From Bacillus sp. 103mf (GTDB lineage Bacteria > Bacillota > Bacilli > Bacillales > Bacillaceae_G), in assembly GCF_900116295.1 (NCBI RefSeq), contig NZ_FPAF01000009.1:1-64000 (forward strand): a DNA stretch of 64,000 nucleotides, read 5' to 3'. Position numbers and translations under genes: made by a program. The notes under the pieces are model-generated. The model was given only the letters and a program-made list of their open reading frames with translations. It had not been told where the DNA came from and did no database searches. This document shows, one piece after another, positions 52,669 through 62,507 of this stretch. Position 1 is the first letter of the stretch; each line of letters opens with the position of its first letter.

Positions 52669-52738
52669 TTATATGTCCCCCGTCTTTTGGTGATGAACCT
52701 TTTCTTATGAAATTTTCAAAAAATAAAACCAGAAATGA

Positions 52739-52768
52739 TTGACACATATGAACAATCACTCATATAAT
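52739..52768 (+). promoter_or_regulatory. Sigma-A promoter of metal efflux operon
   Basis: TTGACA (52739-52744), 18-bp spacer, TATAAT (52763-52768). The ArsR operator 52746-52765 overlaps the spacer and -10 region. Confidence 0.7.
52746..52765. promoter_or_regulatory. ArsR/SmtB-type operator 1
   Basis: ATATGAACAATCACTCATAT is an imperfect inverted repeat of the class bound by CadC/CzrA-type ArsR regulators. It differs from operator 2 at one base. Confidence 0.65.
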
Positions 52769-52781
52769 AAAAATATAAAAT

Positions 52782-52801
52782 ATATGAACAATTACTCATA
52801 T
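52782..52801. promoter_or_regulatory. ArsR/SmtB-type operator 2
   Basis: ATATGAACAATTACTCATAT, directly followed by GTTCA, gives an additional half-site. It lies 36 bp downstream of operator 1, consistent with a site around or after the transcription start. Confidence 0.65.
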
Positions 52802-52825
52802 GTTCAAATGAAGAGGTGAGCTATT

Positions 52826-53203
52826 GTGACGGAACAAAAAGTAGAAACAAATGAAGAAACGTGTTTACAAAATGTCATTCATCAAGAAGTTGTAGAAAAA
52901 GTACAACAAACGATTCCACAGGATGATAGCTTAAGTCAAGTAGCAGAGTTATTTAAAGTATTAGGAGACCGTACGCGCACACGTATTTTACACGCCTTAT
53001 TTGAGGCAGAAATGTGTGTATGTGATTTAGCATATTTACTCGGAATGACGCAGTCGTCTATTTCCCACCAATTACGTGTATTAAAGCAAGCGAAGCTGGT
53101 CAAAAATCGTAAAGAGGGAAAAGTAGTGTATTATTCACTTGCAGACCATCACGTTATTCATATTTTCGAGCAAGCATTTGAGCACGTAAATGAAGAAAAA
53201 TAG
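52826..53203 (+). CDS. ArsR-family metal-responsive repressor (CadC/CzrA-like)
   Basis: A 125-aa repressor with a winged-helix domain: FKVLGDRTRTRILHALFEAE, the metal-site motif MCVCDLAYLLG (CadC alpha-3 type Cys pair), recognition helix TQSSISHQLRVLKQAKLV and C-terminal DHHVIHIFEQAFEH (alpha-5 type His ligands). The motif combination fits Zn/Cd/Pb/Co sensing. GTG start with GAGGTGAG upstream. It is autoregulated by the upstream operators and sits 23 bp before the P-type ATPase gene. Confidence 0.92.
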   Translation: MTEQKVETNEETCLQNVIHQEVVEKVQQTIPQDDSLSQVAELFKVLGDRTRTRILHALFEAEMCVCDLAYLLGMTQSSISHQLRVLKQAKLVKNRKEGKVVYYSLADHHVIHIFEQAFEHVNEEK

Positions 53204-53226
53204 AAACAACACAAGGAGGAACAAGT

Positions 53227-55590
53227 ATGGGGGAAGCATTGGTAAAACGAAAACTTGTGTTAGAGGGATTGGACTGCGCAAACTGTGCAATGAAAATTGA
53301 AAAAGGTGTAGGAGAACTAGAGGATGTATCATCGTGTTCTGTTAACTTCGTAACGAAAACGATGACGGTAGAAACAGCGAAACAAAATGAAGAACATGTT
53401 GTCAAAGAAGCAACACAACTCGTAAATAAATTAGAACCGCATATTTATGTGAAAGAAGAACAAAAAACAAAAATAGCAAAAGAAACATTTATACTAGAAG
53501 GTTTGGATTGTGCAAACTGCGCGATGAAAATCGAAACAAAAATAAACGAAATGCCTGCAATTACATCCGCATCTGTTGATTTTGTTTCTAAAAAATTAAG
53601 AATAGAAGTAGCAAATAAACAAGAATTAGAGACAACTGTTGAGCAGATAAAAGAAGTCGTACAGAAATTAGAACCAGAAGTAAACGTAGTGCGTGAGAAA
53701 GAGAAAACAGAGCATAGTCATAGTCATGATCACGGAGAAGCGAATACGAAAAAAATGATTTGGCGGTTATCGATTGGGGCGATTTTAACTGCTATTGCTG
53801 CACTAGCTTCATTACCGCAAATCATCATAATTCCACTTTTCGTGATTGCTTATATGATTATAGGCGGCGATATAGTTTTACGTGCTGCAAAGAATATTGT
53901 ACGCGGACAGGTGTTTGACGAAAACTTTTTAATGGCAATTGCAACACTTGGTGCTTTTGGGACTCAAAACTATTCAGAAGCTGTCGCGGTAATGCTCTTT
54001 TATCAAGTAGGTGAACTGTTCCAAAGCATTGCGGTAAATCGTTCCCGTAAGTCAATTAGTTCATTAATGGACATTCGACCTGATTACGCAAACTTAAAGA
54101 TAGGAAATGAATCGAAACAAGTATCGCCAGAAGATGTGCAAATTGGTGATTTCATTATCGTCAAACCAGGTGAAAAAGTACCGTTAGACGGTAAAGTAAT
54201 CGAAGGAACATCGATGGTAGATACATCGGCGTTAACAGGAGAATCTGTACCTCGTGAAGTAGAAGTCGGCAGCGATGTATTAAGCGGTTTTGTGAATCAA
54301 AATGGTGTCTTAACAATCGAAGTGACGAAAGAATACGGTGAATCTACGGTTTCAAAAATTCTTGATTTAGTGCAAAATGCAAGTAGTCGTAAAGCACCGA
54401 CAGAAAACTTTATTACGAAGTTTGCTCGTTATTATACACCAGCTGTCGTCGTTACAGCTGCAGTATTAGCTTTTGTTCCACCGCTTATTATAGAGGGGGC
54501 AACGTTCTCAGATTGGATTTATAGAGCGCTCGTCTTTCTTGTTATCTCTTGTCCTTGTGCATTGGTTGTTTCGATTCCACTTGGGTTCTTCGGAGGTATT
54601 GGCGCAGCATCTAAGAGCGGAATTTTAGTGAAGGGCAGTAACTATTTAGAAGCATTAAATGATGTAAAACATATCGTATTTGATAAGACAGGTACGTTAA
54701 CAAAAGGTGTCTTTAAAGTAACAGATATGCAACCAGGCGAATTTGTGACGAAAGAAGAATTGTTACAGTATGCAGCATTTGCAGAGGTATATTCGAATCA
54801 TCCAATCGCGCAGTCCATTCGAGCTGCATATGGAAAAGTAGTCAATGAGCATATGATTGAAGAGTATAATGAAATTTCTGGTCACGGCACAGTTGTGAAA
54901 GTGAACGGAAAAGAGATCTCTGCTGGAAACGCAAAGTTAATGAGAAAAGAAAATATTCCATTCCAGCAACCGCAAACTGTTGGAACACTTGTACACGTAG
55001 CTGTAGATGGTATGTATGCTGGATACATTGTCATTTCTGATGAAATCAAAGAGGATGCTAAGCAAGCAATTCAATCGTTAAAACAACTTGGTGTAAAAAG
55101 AACCGTTATGTTAACCGGCGATGCAAAATCAGTCGGAGAAGCAGTTGGGAAACAACTGGGGATTGACGAAGTCCATGCCGAACTGTTGCCGCAGCAAAAA
55201 GTAGAAGAAATTGAGAAAATTGATGCGACGAAACATCCGAAAGAAAAAATTGCGTTTGTTGGAGACGGTATTAACGATACACCTGTATTAGCAAGAGCGG
55301 ATGTTGGGATTGCGATGGGTGGTTTAGGATCAGATGCAGCAATTGAAGCGGCTGACATTGTAATCATGACAGATGAGCCTTCGAAAATAGGAGCGGCTAT
55401 TCAAATTGCAAAACGCACGCGCAGTATCGTATGGCAAAACATCATTTTTGCCTTAGGGATAAAAGGAGTTGTTCTTTTATTAGGGGCATTCGGCATTGCA
55501 ACGATGTGGGAAGCTGTCTTCTCAGATGTTGGTGTAACGTTGCTGGCTGTGTTAAATGCGATGCGTGTGCTACGAGTAAAGGATTTGTAA
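53227..55590 (+). CDS. Heavy-metal P1B-ATPase (CadA/ZntA-like)
   Basis: A 787-aa metal-exporting ATPase. Two N-terminal metal-binding domains each contain GLDCANCAMKIE, unlike the usual single copy. They are followed by a His-rich linker HSHSHDHGE, the intramembrane SCPCALVVSIPLG, the phosphorylation motif DKTGTLTKG and GDGINDTPVLARADVGIAMG. CPC and HMA pattern fit Zn/Cd/Pb export. It is cotranscribed with the ArsR repressor. The terminator that follows is shared with pncB. Confidence 0.95.
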   Translation: MGEALVKRKLVLEGLDCANCAMKIEKGVGELEDVSSCSVNFVTKTMTVETAKQNEEHVVKEATQLVNKLEPHIYVKEEQKTKIAKETFILEGLDCANCAMKIETKINEMPAITSASVDFVSKKLRIEVANKQELETTVEQIKEVVQKLEPEVNVVREKEKTEHSHSHDHGEANTKKMIWRLSIGAILTAIAALASLPQIIIIPLFVIAYMIIGGDIVLRAAKNIVRGQVFDENFLMAIATLGAFGTQNYSEAVAVMLFYQVGELFQSIAVNRSRKSISSLMDIRPDYANLKIGNESKQVSPEDVQIGDFIIVKPGEKVPLDGKVIEGTSMVDTSALTGESVPREVEVGSDVLSGFVNQNGVLTIEVTKEYGESTVSKILDLVQNASSRKAPTENFITKFARYYTPAVVVTAAVLAFVPPLIIEGATFSDWIYRALVFLVISCPCALVVSIPLGFFGGIGAASKSGILVKGSNYLEALNDVKHIVFDKTGTLTKGVFKVTDMQPGEFVTKEELLQYAAFAEVYSNHPIAQSIRAAYGKVVNEHMIEEYNEISGHGTVVKVNGKEISAGNAKLMRKENIPFQQPQTVGTLVHVAVDGMYAGYIVISDEIKEDAKQAIQSLKQLGVKRTVMLTGDAKSVGEAVGKQLGIDEVHAELLPQQKVEEIEKIDATKHPKEKIAFVGDGINDTPVLARADVGIAMGGLGSDAAIEAADIVIMTDEPSKIGAAIQIAKRTRSIVWQNIIFALGIKGVVLLLGAFGIATMWEAVFSDVGVTLLAVLNAMRVLRVKDL

Positions 55591-55596
55591 AAGCAA

Positions 55597-55633
55597 AAGG
55601 AGAGAAGCGAGGTGCTTCTCTCCTTATTTTTTG
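55597..55633. terminator. Bidirectional terminator, ATPase / pncB
   Basis: AAGGAGAGAAGC-GAGGT-GCTTCTCTCCTT forms a perfect 12-bp stem. The right edge overlaps the pncB stop, so it serves both convergent genes. Confidence 0.85.
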
Positions 55634-57087
55634 ATAGAATTTACAATTTGTTCTCGCACAGTTTGAATATAATTCATTTTATGATCCCAGCACACTTGGC
55701 TTAAATCGACTGGATATTCTTCTGGATTCAGCGTCCGTTTATACTCTTCCCATAAGAAGGATAAGCTGCTTTGTGCATGGCGCTGAATATGAAGGATGTC
55801 AGGTAATTCGTATGTGAGCTGCCCGTTCACAAATATATCATGATGCAGCTCTTTTGCTTCAAAGTTCGTAACAAATTTACTAATATACGTATGAACAGGG
55901 TGGAACATTTTTAAACGCTCTTCTTGCTGCGGTTCTTCCGTTTCTAATGCAATATAATCGCCTTCTGCATGCTGATTGATACGATTGATAATACGATAGA
56001 TACGCTTTAATCCTGGTGTTGTAATTTTCTCAGGATTGGACGAAATTTTAATTGTGTCGTTTAGTGTACCGTTTTCATCTTCGATACAAACTAATTTATA
56101 AACAGCGCCTAATGCTGGCTGTTCAAACGATGTGATTAGTTTTGTTCCGACACCCCATACGTCAATTTTGGCTCCTTGCGATTTTAAATGTAAAATCGTG
56201 TATTCATCCAAGTCGCTCGAAGCAATAATTTTTGTATTGGTAAATCCAGCAGCATCTAACATTTTACGTGCTTCTTTAGATAAGTACGCCATATCGCCGC
56301 TATCGAGGCGGATGCCATGAAAGTTAATGCGATCACCAAATTCTTTTGCGACGCGGATCGCATTTGGTACACCAGATTTTAATGTGTCGTATGTATCAAC
56401 GAGAAAAACACATTTTTCATGTGTTTCCGCATATTTTTTGAAGGCTACATACTCATCGCGATACGCTTGTACAAATGAATGAGCATGTGTACCAGCAACA
56501 GGAATACCAAATCGTTTTCCAGCTCGAACATTACTTGTTGAAGAAAAACCGCCGATGAATGCTGCTCTTGTTCCCCAAAGTGCTGCATCAAATTCATGAG
56601 CACGGCGTGTTCCGAATTCAAGAAGTTCATCATCACCAGCTGCATGCTTCATCCGTGCAGCTTTTGTAGCAATTAATGTTTGGTAGTTCACAATATTTAA
56701 AAGTGCGGTTTCAATAATTTGTGCTTCTCCAAGTGGTGCTTCTATACGCAAAAGGGGTTCGTTATGAAAGACAACCTCGCCTTCCTGCATACTGCGAATG
56801 GAGCCAGTAAACTTCATATTTTGTAAGTAGTGTAAAAAATCTTCTTCAAATTGCAGCTCTTTGAGATAAGCGATATCACTTTCTGTAAACCGAAAGTTCT
56901 TCACATACTCTATAATCTTCTCGAGCCCTGCAAAAATAGCATAACCATTTTCAAAAGGCAGCTTACGAAAGTATAAATCGAATACTGCCCGGCGATTATG
57001 AATATTATCCTTCCAATATGTATAGGCCATATTCATTTGATATAAGTCTGTGTGTAAGGCGTAGCTATCGTCTTTATAATGCCCCAT
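55624..57087 (-). CDS. pncB: Nicotinate phosphoribosyltransferase
   Basis: A 487-aa NAPRTase of the NAD salvage pathway that makes nicotinate mononucleotide from nicotinate and PRPP. The start has YALHTDLYQMNMAYTYWKDN. The active-site region includes EFGTRRAHEFDAALWGTRAA with the catalytic-type His, then GIPVAGTHAHSFVQAY and the phosphate region GIRLDSGDMAYLSKEARKML. The minus-strand ribosome site GGAGGTG precedes the ATG. Divergent from nprR. Confidence 0.95.
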   Translation of the reverse strand: MGHYKDDSYALHTDLYQMNMAYTYWKDNIHNRRAVFDLYFRKLPFENGYAIFAGLEKIIEYVKNFRFTESDIAYLKELQFEEDFLHYLQNMKFTGSIRSMQEGEVVFHNEPLLRIEAPLGEAQIIETALLNIVNYQTLIATKAARMKHAAGDDELLEFGTRRAHEFDAALWGTRAAFIGGFSSTSNVRAGKRFGIPVAGTHAHSFVQAYRDEYVAFKKYAETHEKCVFLVDTYDTLKSGVPNAIRVAKEFGDRINFHGIRLDSGDMAYLSKEARKMLDAAGFTNTKIIASSDLDEYTILHLKSQGAKIDVWGVGTKLITSFEQPALGAVYKLVCIEDENGTLNDTIKISSNPEKITTPGLKRIYRIINRINQHAEGDYIALETEEPQQEERLKMFHPVHTYISKFVTNFEAKELHHDIFVNGQLTYELPDILHIQRHAQSSLSFLWEEYKRTLNPEEYPVDLSQVCWDHKMNYIQTVREQIVNSIKK

Positions 57088-57283
57088 AACATAAACACCT
57101 CCATATTTTGGTTATAGTATACCTCTTTTTTAAAGTTTTTTTGCTAAAAACTATACATATCATAAATGTTATAAAGTAAAAATAAAAAATCCTTCGGAAT
57201 ATTTTTATTTATCAATTTATATTTTGGTAAAATTTATGTATTATTAAAGTACTAGGGGATAACTTAGAATGGAGGAGGGGACT

Positions 57284-58555
57284 ATGCAACAAAATCTAGA
57301 AAAAATGGGTAAGCAAATTTTTTACAAACGACTCCAACAAAAAATGACACAAGAAGAACTTTGTCAAGGCATTTGTTCCGTCTCATATTTAAGTAAAATT
57401 GAAAATGGAAAAATTGAGGCCTCAGAAGAAATATTGCAGTTATTATGTACGAGATTAGAGATTGCAGTTTCGGATTTAAGAGATATTGAAGCTGAAGTGA
57501 AAGAAAAGTTAGAGGAGTGGTTAAAGGCACTAGTTCAATTAGATAAATATAAAGTTGAAGAGTTATATACAGAATTAGAAGCAGAAATGCAACAAATTGT
57601 AGATTTTGAAATTGTGAATTATTATAAGTTATTATATACAAGATATTTAATTATGAAGAGAAATATACCAGCCCTTAAAGAGGAGTTGGAGAAACTAAAA
57701 AAGGTTTATAAAAAATATTCTCCATTTCAGCAGCTGCTATATCAGTATAGTCAGGCTTTATGCTATTGCCTACAGCATAAATGGCCAGAGGGATTACGGT
57801 TTTTAATTCAGACAGAGTTAATGGCAAAAGAACAAGATTATTATGAAACTGGAATTTATTATAATTTAGCACTTGCATATACTCATTTGGAAATTCCACA
57901 TATGGCACTTCATTTTGCTAATATTGCCATGGAAGGATTTCGAAATGAATATAAATTTCGAAACGTAATTAATTGTCAAATCATCGTTGCGTTAAGCTAT
58001 ATTGAAAAAGGACAGTATGATGAAGCATTAAAAATTTATGAGAGTATACTACGTGAAGCGGATTCTTTTTCTGAAAAAGATGTATTGATGGCAATGGTAT
58101 TAAGTAATATTGGCACTATACATTATAGAAAAAAAGAGTATGAAGAAGCTAAAAAATACTATACAAAAAGTTTACACTATCAAAACATAGAAGATGTAAA
58201 CTACGTCGATACATTATATGAGATGGCGTTGCAATGTATTCACCTTGAACAATTAGAAGAAGCAAAAGAGTGGATTGACAAGGGTATTGCTTCTGCTAAG
58301 AAAGATGAAAGGTGTAATACGAAGTTGTACTTACTGCTTATGCTTCGTTATAAGTATTATACAGAACCAAGCGTAAATAAAGTATTCTTAGAAACTGAAG
58401 CAATACCTTTTTTCAAAAATGCAGGAAGTAAAAAAGAATTAAAGAAAGTATATATAGAACTTGCTGAGTATTTTGAGAATTATTCACAGTTCAAAGAAAG
58501 CAATCATTATTATAAGTTAGCAATTGAAGTGCTCGAAACGATACGGGAGGGATAA
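57284..58555 (+). CDS. nprR: Quorum-sensing regulator NprR (RRNPP family)
   Basis: A 423-aa Rap/Rgg/NprR/PlcR-type regulator. The N-terminal HTH_3 domain (FYKRLQQKMTQEELCQGICS, VSYLSKIENGKIEASEE) is followed by TPR repeats (ALAYTHLEIPHMALHFANIA, ALSYIEKGQYDEALKIYESI, NIGTIHYRKKEYEEAKKYYT). NprR binds imported processed NprX and then activates extracellular protease genes in stationary phase; apo-NprR also acts in sporulation control in known strains. ATG57284 has GGAGGAGGGG upstream. nprX starts 2 bp after its stop and nprA lies downstream. Confidence 0.95.
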   Translation: MQQNLEKMGKQIFYKRLQQKMTQEELCQGICSVSYLSKIENGKIEASEEILQLLCTRLEIAVSDLRDIEAEVKEKLEEWLKALVQLDKYKVEELYTELEAEMQQIVDFEIVNYYKLLYTRYLIMKRNIPALKEELEKLKKVYKKYSPFQQLLYQYSQALCYCLQHKWPEGLRFLIQTELMAKEQDYYETGIYYNLALAYTHLEIPHMALHFANIAMEGFRNEYKFRNVINCQIIVALSYIEKGQYDEALKIYESILREADSFSEKDVLMAMVLSNIGTIHYRKKEYEEAKKYYTKSLHYQNIEDVNYVDTLYEMALQCIHLEQLEEAKEWIDKGIASAKKDERCNTKLYLLLMLRYKYYTEPSVNKVFLETEAIPFFKNAGSKKELKKVYIELAEYFENYSQFKESNHYYKLAIEVLETIREG

Positions 58556-58557
58556 AG

Positions 58558-58686
58558 ATGAAAAAAGTAGTAATAGGTACGATTTTAACAATGGTGGCAT
58601 TAGTTGTAATAGCTAATCCGCAATATTCTCATGTACCAGATGTTTATGGACAAGCCGATGACACAGTTGAAACAGTAAATATATAA
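58558..58686 (+). CDS. nprX: NprX signalling peptide precursor, divergent pherotype
   Basis: A 42-aa pre-peptide with N-terminal export signal MKKVVIGTILTMVALVVIAN, then PQYSHVPDVYGQADD and TVETVNI. In characterised strains the exported precursor is cut to a heptapeptide (SKPDIVG) that re-enters and binds NprR. The equivalent segment here is SHVPDVYG, keeping x-PD-[IV]-x-G but changed at other positions. Only 2 bp separate it from nprR, and a GGGAGGG ribosome site lies inside the nprR end, so translation is coupled. Identity is sure from position; the mature ends are inferred. Confidence 0.9.
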   Translation: MKKVVIGTILTMVALVVIANPQYSHVPDVYGQADDTVETVNI

Positions 58687-58707
58687 GGTGTGACCATTGG
58701 GAATGAG

Positions 58708-58756
58708 ACTGACTCGAAATGTCGTTAAAAAACGGCCTTTTGAGTCAGTTTTTTTA
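58708..58756 (+). terminator. Terminator after nprX
   Basis: ACTGACTCGAAA and TTTTGAGTCAGT form the arms with a CGTT-AAAA-AACG inner hairpin, then TTTTTT. It separates nprRX from nprA. Confidence 0.82.
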
Positions 58757-58768
58757 TTCCTGTTTTTA

Positions 58769-58802
58769 AATTGTTCGTCAAAATTCTACAAAACTTGAGA
58801 AA
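58769..58802 (+). repeat. 34-bp direct repeat, copy 1, upstream of nprA
   Basis: AATTGTTCGTCAAAATTCTA followed by CAAAACTTGAGAAA, identical over 34 bases to 58914-58947. It lies after the nprX terminator and well before nprA, so a role as activator target is plausible. Confidence 0.85.
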
Positions 58803-58913
58803 TAAAAATATTTAAATATTAAGATTGCAGCTCGTTTATCACATTGTAATCAAGTTAATGTGAGTATAGAATAACAGCAAAACCCTCTGTCCTGATAAAC
58901 AGGAGGGCTAAAT

Positions 58914-58947
58914 AATTGTTCGTCAAAATTCTACAAAACTTGAGAAA
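58914..58947 (+). repeat. 34-bp direct repeat, copy 2, upstream of nprA
   Basis: Exact second copy of the 58769-58802 element, 145 bp downstream and about 90 bp before the nprA start. Sequence beyond the 34 bases differs. Confidence 0.85.
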
Positions 58948-59013
58948 AAAATTTTTTTAATTTTCAGTATTTTAATAGTGAAAACTTAATGCTACTATAA
59001 ATCTACTCTTTAA

Positions 59014-60702
<1,689 letters not shown>

Positions 60703-60723
60703 GTTCCACTCCCCTTTATATAA

Positions 60724-60752
60724 TGAAAAAGGAGCATATGCTCCTTTTTTCA
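60724..60752. terminator. Bidirectional terminator, nprA / VTT protein
   Basis: AAAAAGGAGCATATGCTCCTTTTTT is a self-complementary hairpin. It overlaps the minus-strand stop codon of the VTT protein gene. Confidence 0.85.
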
Positions 60753-61298
60753 TTTTTTCTTCCATGTTTTCCACAAATAAAATAAGCCCGCGCAACCAGC
60801 AATTGTTATAATCCATTTTGCTTCACTTGTTCCGTTTATAACTTGGTAGGTAGAATACACTTCAATAAGTAGAGCCGGTATTTTCCCGAGAGTACTAGCG
60901 ATGCTAAAAGTCAGAATGGACATCGTTCCAAGGGCTGCGAATAGTGTTACGATGCCAGACGGAATAAAGGGGATGAGACGAAACGATAAAACAAGAAAGA
61001 ATGCTTCTTTTCTTTGTACATAAAGAAGTTTTTGTACTTTTGGATATTTATCTATATTTTTTTGAGCAGCTTTTTGAAAACCAAGTCGATATAAATAAAA
61101 AGAAATAATAGCTCCTAATGATTCCCCTGCAATGGAGATGAGTGTTCCTGTTGTTACTCCAAATAATGAAATGTTAATAGCAGTCAAAAAAACACTAGGA
61201 ATAATAGCTGTTAGGCTAATAAGAATATTGAATAAGATGCTAAGCGGAATTGCCATTGTTTGATGCTCTATAAGAAAAGAATGAATCGTTTCTGCCAT
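60750..61298 (-). CDS. TVP38/TMEM64-family (VTT/DedA-like) membrane protein
   Basis: A 182-aa polytopic membrane protein. It has the DedA/VTT-like core SIAGESLGAIISFYLYRLGF, then FFLVLSFRLIPFIPSGIVTL with the typical FRLIP-like motif. The family is implicated in membrane lipid or undecaprenyl handling, but no reaction is assigned for this protein. Convergent with nprA; the upstream side is a bcr repeat and the toxin gene. ATG61298 selected as the first start. Confidence 0.82.
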   Translation of the reverse strand: MAETIHSFLIEHQTMAIPLSILFNILISLTAIIPSVFLTAINISLFGVTTGTLISIAGESLGAIISFYLYRLGFQKAAQKNIDKYPKVQKLLYVQRKEAFFLVLSFRLIPFIPSGIVTLFAALGTMSILTFSIASTLGKIPALLIEVYSTYQVINGTSEAKWIITIAGCAGLFYLWKTWKKK

Positions 61299-61322
61299 AT
61301 AAATTAGTTTTCCTTTGTTTTT

Positions 61323-61545
61323 TTATATACAAGTTAAAAAACCGACATAAAACCCCCTTTCTTTTTGAGAAGACAAGAGCATCTGGCCGGGCATAGAAGC
61401 GATCAGGACCTTTTCCTGCCACATGCGAGGTTAAAACAAAGAGAGCAAACGAGTATAGGTCATGTTGTATTCTGCATAGCAGCGACTTACAAAGAAAAGC
61501 AGAGCTAGACAAAGATGCTGAAAAATTAAAATCGATTTATATAGC
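61323..61545 (+). repeat. bcr-type repeat, copy N
   Basis: Plus-orientation copy, TTATATACAAG to CGATTTATATAG. It contains both alternative 3' variants in series: AGCAGCGACTTAC and AGAGCTAGACAAAGATGCTG. The core has GAGCATCTGGCCGGGCATAG. Confidence 0.83.
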
Positions 61546-61711
61546 ATTACATCATAGTTTTTATATTAGGACAATAGAATTGTGGGAAATCATAGATTTC
61601 TTTAAAGAAAAAGTCATATTTCTATAGAAAGAATTACTAGGAAGTAACAATAGGTACGATAAAATTGACTTTTTCTAAAGATAATACAATAATCATGAAA
61701 GAGGTGATACG

Positions 61712-62218
61712 ATGAAAAGATTAGGGAATGTTATGATAAGCATCATGCTTATGATGATACTTGTATTAACTGGATGTTCAAGTCAGACTAAGCCGAAAGA
61801 AAATAATGCAGCATCAGTTGTAAACGTTAGTGATAAGATTTTAGATGAAATGGAAGGACCGCCAAAAAATGGTCATACACTAGAACGTCACGTTGGCAAA
61901 ACAGATGAGCAGTTGAAAGAACGATTACGTACAGATAATGTATCTGCCGCAAGTACATATTATGATAAAGAAACAGCAACAAAGGCGGTAAAGGATAGCT
62001 TAAAACAGCATGAAAAAGAAATTGAAAAATGGTTGAAAGAATCGAAGGAAAATCGTCTTGTATTGAATACGAAGCATAACTTTGCAGTTGGAAAAACGGT
62101 ATTAAAAAAGGATATGCGCGTAAAAGATGGACTTCGTAATACAGTAACTGTGTTGCAAAGAGATAAAGGGAGTCAGCTTGGTTTTAAAATTATTACTTCT
62201 TATCCTTCTGAGAAATAA
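61712..62218 (+). CDS. Lipoprotein with bacterial (CdiA-CT) RNase A-like toxin domain
   Basis: A 168-aa protein with a Sec signal and lipobox LTGC (Cys22). A short linker leads to a domain of about 110 residues starting GHTLERHVGKTDEQLKERL. The LERHVGKTDEQL start, ISAAS-like VSAASTYYDKETATKAV and final IITSYPS match, from memory, the bacterial CdiA-CT RNase A fold (Pfam RNAse_A_bac). The expected His/Arg/Thr/Tyr catalytic set has candidates His60, Arg71, Thr162, Tyr164. This domain normally ends large polymorphic toxins; here it is stand-alone and membrane-tethered. A small gene follows after 16 bp. Activity is inferred. Confidence 0.75.
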   Translation: MKRLGNVMISIMLMMILVLTGCSSQTKPKENNAASVVNVSDKILDEMEGPPKNGHTLERHVGKTDEQLKERLRTDNVSAASTYYDKETATKAVKDSLKQHEKEIEKWLKESKENRLVLNTKHNFAVGKTVLKKDMRVKDGLRNTVTVLQRDKGSQLGFKIITSYPSEK

Positions 62219-62234
62219 GAAAGGCAGGGAATTT

Positions 62235-62507
62235 ATGTATTCAACATTTCAATATTTTCTTAGAGCGTATTGTACATTAAGTATATATGAAGAAGAAATG
62301 GCTCATCTTATGCAACAATTTAAAGAACAGGAAGAACAAGAAACGCAGGAAAAATTATTACAAGAATTTGCTCAAATGCAAAAAAGAGAAGATTGGAAGA
62401 AAGTAAGGAAAGAAGCTGAACAATATGGAAATCGTATGTGGACAATAGAAGAAGCAAAAGTACATATCGGTAATTTTATTTCTATATTACAAAACAAAAA
62501 GGCGTGA
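62235..62507 (+). CDS. Likely immunity protein for RNase A-like lipoprotein
   Basis: A 90-aa cytoplasmic, all-helical, Glu-rich protein (EEEMAHLMQQFKEQEEQETQ) with no signal peptide, ending in IGNFISILQNKKA. I do not recognise its family. It starts 16 bp after the toxin-domain lipoprotein with AGGCAGGGA upstream, is the only other gene in the unit, and has the size and compartment expected of an immunity protein for a secreted RNase. ATG62235 is preferred; the longer in-frame ORF from 62178 overlaps the toxin gene. Confidence 0.6.
   Translation: MYSTFQYFLRAYCTLSIYEEEMAHLMQQFKEQEEQETQEKLLQEFAQMQKREDWKKVRKEAEQYGNRMWTIEEAKVHIGNFISILQNKKA

Noticed and set aside
57178-57215. A+T-rich inverted repeat with TTCG centre upstream of nprR
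   Set aside because: Arms match only with offsets and mismatches; considered as terminator or PlcR-type box, but neither fits well. No canonical PlcR box was seen by eye before nprR.
58881-58908. Terminator between the two 34-bp repeats
   Set aside because: A CCCTC..GAGGG hairpin is visible but no T run follows, so it is noted only within the nprA regulatory region.
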